In this document: in pieces, positions 58,710-64,000 of the stretch
Layout: every line of letters begins with the position of its first letter
How positions within the stretch are numbered: the stretch's first letter is position 1
DNA from: Paenibacillus sp. NAIST15-1
GTDB taxonomy: Bacteria; Bacillota; Bacilli; Paenibacillales; Paenibacillaceae
DNA: 64,000 nt
Assembly: GCF_001894745.1 (NCBI RefSeq)
Contig: NZ_BBYF01000004.1
Location: 124,001-188,000, forward strand
Direction: 5' to 3'
Notes under the pieces: model-generated
Database searches by the model: none
Seen by the model: the letters and a program-made list of their open reading frames with translations, nothing else
What the model was told of the DNA's origin: nothing
Translations under genes and position numbers: made by a program

Positions 58710-60062
58710 TTAGACCAAGCCGATCGACGACAAGAAAATCAATATTATGAGCACAGGAGCTATAATGCGCATCGTGAACAGCCATATACTTCTCCACACG
58801 GGAGATAGACCCGTCTCTTCTCCGGACTGCTTCCATGCGTATCCGACAAGCAGCGTTACGAACAAACCGCCCAGTGGCAGCATTACATTCGAGGTCAGGA
58901 AATCAATCCATTGGAAGAAGTTACGGCCGCCCAGCGTCGCTTCCTCCAGAACCCCTCCTGCTGCCAGCGTGCACGGAAGACCGATGATGTACATGGCAGC
59001 AATCACATAAAAGGTTGCCTTGCCACGCCCCAAGTTGTAGCGGCGCATGATATAGGCTACAGGCACTTCCGCAAGAGCCAAACAAGACGTAACTGCAGCA
59101 ATTGCCAGGAGCAAGAAGAACAAGCCGCCGAACAATGCCCCATAAGGCATCGAGGCAAATGCTGCAGGGAGAGCAACGAAGACAAGTCCCGGCCCTGAAT
59201 CCGGTTCAATTCCAAATGTAAATATCGTTGGGAAGATGATCAACCCTGCAATAAGCGCATAGATTAAATCACCCGCTCCTACTGCGACAGTCGCTAGTGG
59301 CAGCGATTGATGCTTGTCTACGTATGCACCATACGTCAGCATGGCCCCCATACCAAGCGACAAGGAGAAAAATGCAAGCCCCAATGCCATCAGTGCGGAA
59401 TGGAAGGTCAACTGTGAGAAGTCAGGCTTCAGGAAATAAGAGATTCCTTCAGCAGCGCCGTCCAGCGTAAGCGTACGCACCATCATAACCAATAAAATGA
59501 TGAGCAGGCCCGGAATAACAATCTTATTGAACTTCTCAATACCACCAGATATCCCTCTGGCAATGATGAATCCGGTTAAGGCAAACACGACGATCTGCCA
59601 GACAATCGGCATCATCCCTCCGGTGAAGAGCTTGAAGTGTTCCGCATAATCGCCGCTTTGGAACAAGATTCCGGATACCGACTCAACTGCATAATGGAGC
59701 GTCCATCCCGCAATCGTGCTGTAATACGTCATAATCAGGAAGGCAGCCAATACGGCGATAAATCCCAGTACGCCCCATCCTCTTTTGCGTGATAAAGTGG
59801 TGAAAGCAGAGACTGCGTCACCGCGTCCGCCACGTCCAACAGCCAGTTCGCCAAGCAATACTGGCAAGCCAACAATTAAGAGACAGGCGATGAATAATAG
59901 GAAGAATGCTCCTCCTCCATTTTGCCCCGTAACGTATGGGAACTTCCACATGTTGCCCAGCCCGACTGAACTGCCGATAGCGGCCAATATAAATCCTGCA
60001 GAGCTGAATTGCTCCGACTTATTTCCCTTCTGAGGATCCTGCTTTGATTGCTTATTTGACAT
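58710..60062 (-). CDS. Sodium-dependent transporter, NSS/SNF family
   Basis: Na+-coupled symporter of amino acids or related amines. 450 residues from ATG 60062, with about 12 membrane segments. The family hallmark AAIGSSVGLGNMWKFPY in helix 1 (about 27-43) contains the Na+ and substrate contacts, followed by NGGGAF. AAGGAG lies 14 bases upstream of the ATG, rather far; no better start is seen. Substrate cannot be told from sequence. It stands alone, with its own terminator. Confidence 0.88.
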   Translation of the reverse strand: MSNKQSKQDPQKGNKSEQFSSAGFILAAIGSSVGLGNMWKFPYVTGQNGGGAFFLLFIACLLIVGLPVLLGELAVGRGGRGDAVSAFTTLSRKRGWGVLGFIAVLAAFLIMTYYSTIAGWTLHYAVESVSGILFQSGDYAEHFKLFTGGMMPIVWQIVVFALTGFIIARGISGGIEKFNKIVIPGLLIILLVMMVRTLTLDGAAEGISYFLKPDFSQLTFHSALMALGLAFFSLSLGMGAMLTYGAYVDKHQSLPLATVAVGAGDLIYALIAGLIIFPTIFTFGIEPDSGPGLVFVALPAAFASMPYGALFGGLFFLLLAIAAVTSCLALAEVPVAYIMRRYNLGRGKATFYVIAAMYIIGLPCTLAAGGVLEEATLGGRNFFQWIDFLTSNVMLPLGGLFVTLLVGYAWKQSGEETGLSPVWRSIWLFTMRIIAPVLIILIFLSSIGLV

Positions 60063-60224
60063 AAATGGGTATGCCACTCCTTCTTTCCTGCTGTATTTTC
60101 TAGGGTGCCCCAAGGACTGAGATAAACTCCATTTTATTCAAAAATGCGCTCCGAATCGAATGTAATATTTCTCAAATCCTCCAACCTACTTCAAGCATAC
60201 CAACCTCCATGCAGCATCCATATG

Positions 60225-60269
60225 AAAAAAGGCACCCCTTGTGCTGCGTGAGCAGCCAAAGAGCGCCTT
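60225..60269 (-). terminator. Intrinsic terminator of the ABC importer operon
   Basis: AAGGC/GCCTT outer stem with CTCTT/AAGGGG and an inner GCTGC/GCAGC hairpin, then six T on the minus strand; about 40 bases past the permease stop. Confidence 0.8.
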
Positions 60270-60308
60270 AGATCGAGCTATTCACATCCGTGCAGCCAAG
60301 AGTGGCTC

Positions 60309-61217
60309 TTACTTAATTCCTGAGTGCATGAAGCTGCTAATAAATTTGCGCTGGAACAGCAAAAATCCAAGAATCAGCGGCCCTACAACAAGCAATGTTG
60401 CTGCACTTACTTCTGCCCACTGCGCCCCCGTCTCGAAAGACTGAGCAAACATAGCAAGCCCTACAGTAAGCGGACGATTCTCTACGGAGTTCGTCACAAT
60501 CAGCGGCCACAGGAAGTTATTCCACTGATAGCTGACCGATACAACCGCAAATGAGATATATACAGGCGCAGACAACGGCACGAAGATGCGCCACAAAATG
60601 CCCAGGCGAGAGCAGCCTTCCACCATCGCTGCTTCCTCCAATTCAAGCGGCAGCTGCTTAAATGTCTGGCGGAGCAGAAATATCCCGAATGCTGATGCGA
60701 AGTATGGCAGCATGATGCCCAGCTTCGTATCCAGCAAACCAAACTCCTTCAATACATGGTAGTTCGAGAAAATAAGAACATCCGCTGGTACCATAAGTTG
60801 TACCAAGAACAGCATAAATACAGCGTCTTTCCCGAAGAAGCGCAGGCGTGCAAATGCGTAAGCAGCCAGTGTTAGGCTGAGAAGCTGCGCAAGCAGCACT
60901 CCTCCTGCAATCGTGAAGGTGTTCAAATAATACTGGGCAAATGGAGCACCTTCCCATACCTTTGCAAAGTTAGCTAACGTCCACTCCCATGACCAGAATG
61001 AATTCATGCCCGCATCCTTGGGACGGAACGCCGTCCATAACATCCAGATGAGCGGCACAAACCACACGACGCTGACCACGAGCATAATCGCATGCCAGAG
61101 CCACTGCTTCATCCGTCGCTTCGTCCGTTCGATCTTCAAGGCTCGATCCGATAAAGGCGGCCTACGGCCTACGGCGCCTGTACTAAATTCTGTGTTGATC
61201 CCAACTGATTTGTCCAT
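60309..61217 (-). CDS. Carbohydrate ABC transporter permease (UgpE/MalG-like)
   Basis: 302 residues, six membrane segments, ATG after AAAGGAGG. The EAA loop that contacts the ATPase is present: LELEEAAMVEGCSRLGILWRI (about 190-210). A 40-residue cytoplasmic N-terminus precedes the first helix. Second permease of a two-permease sugar-type importer; 12 bases separate it from the first. Confidence 0.88.
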   Translation of the reverse strand: MDKSVGINTEFSTGAVGRRPPLSDRALKIERTKRRMKQWLWHAIMLVVSVVWFVPLIWMLWTAFRPKDAGMNSFWSWEWTLANFAKVWEGAPFAQYYLNTFTIAGGVLLAQLLSLTLAAYAFARLRFFGKDAVFMLFLVQLMVPADVLIFSNYHVLKEFGLLDTKLGIMLPYFASAFGIFLLRQTFKQLPLELEEAAMVEGCSRLGILWRIFVPLSAPVYISFAVVSVSYQWNNFLWPLIVTNSVENRPLTVGLAMFAQSFETGAQWAEVSAATLLVVGPLILGFLLFQRKFISSFMHSGIK

Positions 61218-61229
61218 AAGGCGCCTCCT

Positions 61230-62126
61230 TTATTGATAATGGATCTTGCGATCCCAGCCGAAAAATTGTAGTGATGATAGTACCAAGAGCAGTGCGATCA
61301 TAATGACAGTCATGGTCGCCGCCATTCCTTGATCGTAGAAGCTGAAGGCTGTGTCATAAATGTGATACAGAAGCAGGCTGCTCGCATTGTCTGGACCACC
61401 CTTGGTCATAATCCACAAATGATCCACAAGCTTGAATGCATTCGTCAGCGCTACAACTGCTACAAACAGCGTAGTAGGCATCGTCAATGGGATTGTAATC
61501 CGTGTCGTTACCTTCCAAGTACCAATGCCGTCTACCGAGGCCGATTCATATAAGTCCTTCGGAATATTCTGAAGTCCGGCCAAGTAGAAGATCATGAAGT
61601 ATCCTGCTTCCTTCCATATCATCATGACGATCATAGCCCACATGACCGTATCGGGATGCCCCAACATATTCATGTCCGCCGACTGTCCAACCCACTTCGC
61701 CAGTTGAGCCAACAAACCATACTGAGGTGTGTATATAAACAGCCAAATATTCGCTACCGCGATCATTGGAATCATATTCGGATAGAAAAATGCCACACGA
61801 GAGAATGAACGTCCCGCTAGTGCCTTATCAGCGAACAGCGCCATAATGAAAGCAAGCGCCATGGAAGTAGGCACTGTGCCAATCGCAAACCATATATTAT
61901 TGCTGAATACTTTCTGGAATACAGGGTCTTGGAACAGTGCAGTAAAGTTATCAAGCCCTACAAATATCGGCTCTGGTGTAGCCAGATCGGATTGATACAT
62001 ACTGAGCCAGGCTGTCTTCAGCATTGGATAATAGGTGAAGAGCATGAGGAACAACAGGGATGGGAGCAGCAGCGCCCATGCCAATGTATTGCGGGATAGA
62101 CGTTCTTTCCATTTGGCGGTCATCAT
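61230..62126 (-). CDS. Carbohydrate ABC transporter permease (UgpA/MalF-like)
   Basis: 298 residues with six membrane segments. Two tandem ATG codons (62126, 62123) follow GAAGGAGG. The EAA loop reads YESASVDGIGTWKVTTRITIP. Together with the binding protein and the second permease it forms a CUT1-type importer. No ATP-binding gene is in the window on this side, so a shared MsmX-like ATPase is likely. Confidence 0.88.
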   Translation of the reverse strand: MMTAKWKERLSRNTLAWALLLPSLLFLMLFTYYPMLKTAWLSMYQSDLATPEPIFVGLDNFTALFQDPVFQKVFSNNIWFAIGTVPTSMALAFIMALFADKALAGRSFSRVAFFYPNMIPMIAVANIWLFIYTPQYGLLAQLAKWVGQSADMNMLGHPDTVMWAMIVMMIWKEAGYFMIFYLAGLQNIPKDLYESASVDGIGTWKVTTRITIPLTMPTTLFVAVVALTNAFKLVDHLWIMTKGGPDNASSLLLYHIYDTAFSFYDQGMAATMTVIMIALLLVLSSLQFFGWDRKIHYQ

Positions 62127-62174
62127 CCTGACCTCCTTCTCCAATGAATTCTAGTAAGTTCATGATGTATATAA

Positions 62175-62200
62175 ATCGGCAGGGCCTAAGCCCTGCCGAT
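62175..62200 (-). other. Intercistronic hairpin between binding protein and permeases
   Basis: ATCGGCAGGGC (62175-62185) pairs perfectly with GCCCTGCCGAT (62190-62200), four-base loop, followed by TTTATAT on the minus strand. Strong stems after the binding-protein gene commonly stabilise its mRNA or partly terminate, so that binding protein exceeds permease. Confidence 0.7.
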
Positions 62201-62242
62201 ACAGCACGCACATAAGGCATGCGATTGCATCTTGAGCGTGTA

Positions 62243-63616
62243 TTACTTGTTGAACGGCTTCAGTGCGCGATCAGCCTCTTCCTGCGCCTTCTTCAATGCA
62301 GATGCCGGATCCGTCGTGCCTGTCAGCACCGCTTGCACTTGATCCGTCAATGCTTTGGAGACTTTACCATTGTTGTGCGTAGACAATTCCGCGTAAGCGT
62401 GCTCCAATTGATCACGTGCAACAACTGCTTGCGGGAACTCAGCTGCATATTTCTTCATCACATCTGTGTCGTACGCTGACTTGCGAACGCCAACATAGCC
62501 CGTATCAATACTCCATTGAGCAGCTTGCTCCGGCTCTGTCATGAACTTGATGAATTCCCAGGCTGCTGCTTGTTTCTTCGGATCGATGTCCTTGAAGATA
62601 TACAAGTTGCCGCCGCCTGTAGGTGAACCGTACTGCTTGTTCATCGGCAGGAATGCAACACCGAAGTCGAATTTAGCGTTATTCTTCACATTCGTCAGGT
62701 TGCCCGTAGTATGAATCATCATAGCAGTCTTCTGCTCTAAGAAGTCTGTAGGAACCGTTGCCCATTCTACAATACCTTCCGGCATTACCTTATGCTTCTT
62801 CGACAGGTCTTGCCAATACTGCAATGCTTCTACATTCTCTGGTGTATCGAAGAATACTTTCTTGCCGTCTTGGGACATGAGGTTGCCTTTTGGATCAGCC
62901 ATGTTCTGCAGGGAGAACAGTTGGAACATCCAATAAGCAAATCCGGATCCTGGCACCTCGATGCCTTGGCGGCCGTCTTTTTTCAGCTTCGTTGCATATT
63001 CTGTAAGCTCAGCCCAAGTCTTCGGCGGTTGATCCGGGTTTAGGCCAACTTCTTTGAAAGCATCCTTGTTGTAATAAAGAACGATAGTACTGCGTTGGAA
63101 AGGGATACTGTATGTCTTGTTCTCAACTTGCGAGTTCGCCATGAAAGCCGGGTAGAAATCATCAAGGAAACCGTTGCCTTCCTTCGCGATAAAGTCATCA
63201 AGCGGAAGGATTGCATTCGTATCCAGCATGCTGAACAGTTCCGTAGACAGCATAACCGCTACATCCGGCGGCTGCTTGGCTTGGATGCCAGCTTGAATCT
63301 TCGTCGTCGTATCTGCATAACTGCCTGTATAAACAGGCTTCACTGTGATGTTCGGGTGCTTCTCGGTGAACTTCGCCGTCATACCCTCAACCACTTTCGT
63401 CAGTGGACCACCAACTGCGATAGGAAAATAGAATGTCAACTCCACATTCTCATCCTTCGGTGTGGTTGCGTTATCGGCTGGAGCTGTTGTCGCCCCCTCC
63501 TGCGTCGCACCTTTCTCTGGCGTCTTTGTTCCTCCTGCTGTCCCTGACTGGCCGCAGCCTACCAGCAGCGTAAAACACATAAACAGAAGTAGCATCCACT
63601 TAGCGCGCATTTGCAT
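62243..63616 (-). CDS. Extracellular solute-binding lipoprotein of a sugar-type ABC importer
   Basis: 457 residues from ATG 63616 (GGGGAG upstream). Lipoprotein signal with lipobox LLVG-C21, then a Gly/Thr/Ala/Lys spacer and a type-1 binding fold (about 55-455). The segment PVYTGSYADTTTKIQAGIQAKQPPDVAVM resembles UgpB-type glycerol-phosphate binding proteins, so a phospho-glycerol or sugar ligand is possible; the ligand is not established. It leads the operon. A short palindrome CTTGC-TCTA-GCAAG (63692-63705) in the upstream region may be an operator. Confidence 0.85.
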   Translation of the reverse strand: MQMRAKWMLLLFMCFTLLVGCGQSGTAGGTKTPEKGATQEGATTAPADNATTPKDENVELTFYFPIAVGGPLTKVVEGMTAKFTEKHPNITVKPVYTGSYADTTTKIQAGIQAKQPPDVAVMLSTELFSMLDTNAILPLDDFIAKEGNGFLDDFYPAFMANSQVENKTYSIPFQRSTIVLYYNKDAFKEVGLNPDQPPKTWAELTEYATKLKKDGRQGIEVPGSGFAYWMFQLFSLQNMADPKGNLMSQDGKKVFFDTPENVEALQYWQDLSKKHKVMPEGIVEWATVPTDFLEQKTAMMIHTTGNLTNVKNNAKFDFGVAFLPMNKQYGSPTGGGNLYIFKDIDPKKQAAAWEFIKFMTEPEQAAQWSIDTGYVGVRKSAYDTDVMKKYAAEFPQAVVARDQLEHAYAELSTHNNGKVSKALTDQVQAVLTGTTDPASALKKAQEEADRALKPFNK

Positions 63617-63791
63617 ATTCCGTATTCTCCCCTTTTCCAATATCGTCCTTATTGAGATGGTATGTCTCACACCACCCTTTCATACCATAACCTTGCTCTA
63701 GCAAGAGAGTGTTAATTCCATATAAATGTTTTGTTAATGATAGATTCTCAAGTAGATTCCTACGATTCCATTGATTCCATGATCCGGTATC

Positions 63792-63877
63792 AAAAAAAGA
63801 AAACACCCTCCCAGGTGTCCCAGATAGTCATGCACAGCATCATGCATGCTCTATCCTAGAGGAACCCAAGAGGGTGT
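63792..63877 (-). terminator. Terminator of the gene entering from the right edge
   Basis: ACACCCTC (63803-63810) pairs with GAGGGTGT (63870-63877) around a 59-base interior with further local pairing; TTTTCTTTTTTTG follows on the minus strand. It lies 33 bases past the stop of the partial gene. Confidence 0.75.
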
Positions 63878-63909
63878 ATATACATTACGATTCCTTCGTT
63901 ACGAATTCG

Positions 63910-64000
63910 TTAAAATGGATACCAAAATGTCCCGAACCCTTGCACTCGCCATATAATCGCTGCAGCAAGCACGAGTATGCTGACGATGACCACGATATAA
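63910..64000 (-). CDS. C-terminal end of a membrane protein, truncated by the window
   Basis: The last 29 codons are visible: a hydrophobic stretch (VVIVSILVLAAAIIW) that would form one membrane helix, then a short aromatic tail (GFGTFWYPF) and a TAA stop. A terminator follows at a normal distance, supporting a real gene end. Too little is seen to name it. Confidence 0.6.
   Translation of the reverse strand, partial: YIVVIVSILVLAAAIIWRVQGFGTFWYPF

Overview
This window looks like chromosome from a spore-forming, flagellated, S-layer-type member of the Paenibacillaceae (Firmicutes), probably Paenibacillus or a close relative. The evidence is sporulation genes (spoIIID, spoIIQ, spoIID, spoIIR), strong AGGAGG-type ribosome sites with many GTG/TTG starts, SLH domains, and gene order matching the Bacillus subtilis blocks mbl-flhO-flhP-fabZ, murAA-spoIID, and atp-upp-glyA-ywlGFEDC-spoIIR-prmC-prfA. 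Nearly every gene is on the minus strand, so transcription runs right to left. Only two small + strand units are supported, near 35.4 kb and 57.0 kb.

Layout in window order. 1-8.2 kb: a truncated large secreted surface protein, then a cell-wall-polymer cluster (tagO, tagA, csaB, DUF5693) that builds and pyruvylates the secondary polymer to which SLH proteins bind. 8.4-13.5 kb: fabZ, a PgsA-type phospholipid synthase, an EpuA-like membrane peptide, the rod genes flhP and flhO, mbl and spoIIID. 13.9-18.3 kb: spoIIQ, spoIID, murA and ywzB (DUF1146). 18.4-21.2 kb: a subtilisin-family protease with two PPC-like repeats and three SLH domains, a likely client of the CsaB-modified polymer. 21.6-32.1 kb: an 11-gene nuoABCDHIJKLMN operon lacking the NADH module NuoEFG. 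32.6-36.0 kb: an accessory island with a secreted serine hydrolase, a Fur-box divergent promoter region and an SDR-family protein. 36.1-43.5 kb: the atp operon. 43.6-56.5 kb: wecB (supplies ManNAc for the same polymer), upp, glyA, ywlG, rpiB, ywlE, mntP, ywlC, spoIIR, prmC, prfA, ychF. 57-64 kb: a putative forespore-expressed small gene, an unrecognised 411-residue protein, an NSS transporter, a UgpBAE-like ABC importer without its ATPase, and the end of another membrane protein.

Most striking non-coding signal: at 35.0-35.2 kb a near-consensus sigma-A promoter on the minus strand (TTGACG-17-TATAAT) is followed at once by a near-perfect Fur box, then about 200 nt without a convincing ORF, ending in a strong intrinsic terminator. 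This has the architecture of an iron-responsive small RNA. Other structural signals are an apparent pseudoknot upstream of murA, a cluster of tiny-loop palindromes between upp and wecB, and a GGATA-18-CATACTA (sigma-G type) promoter in front of a 47-residue ORF.

All calls come from reading the sequence and the translated proteins; no database search was possible. Start sites were chosen by Shine-Dalgarno position where that was decisive.
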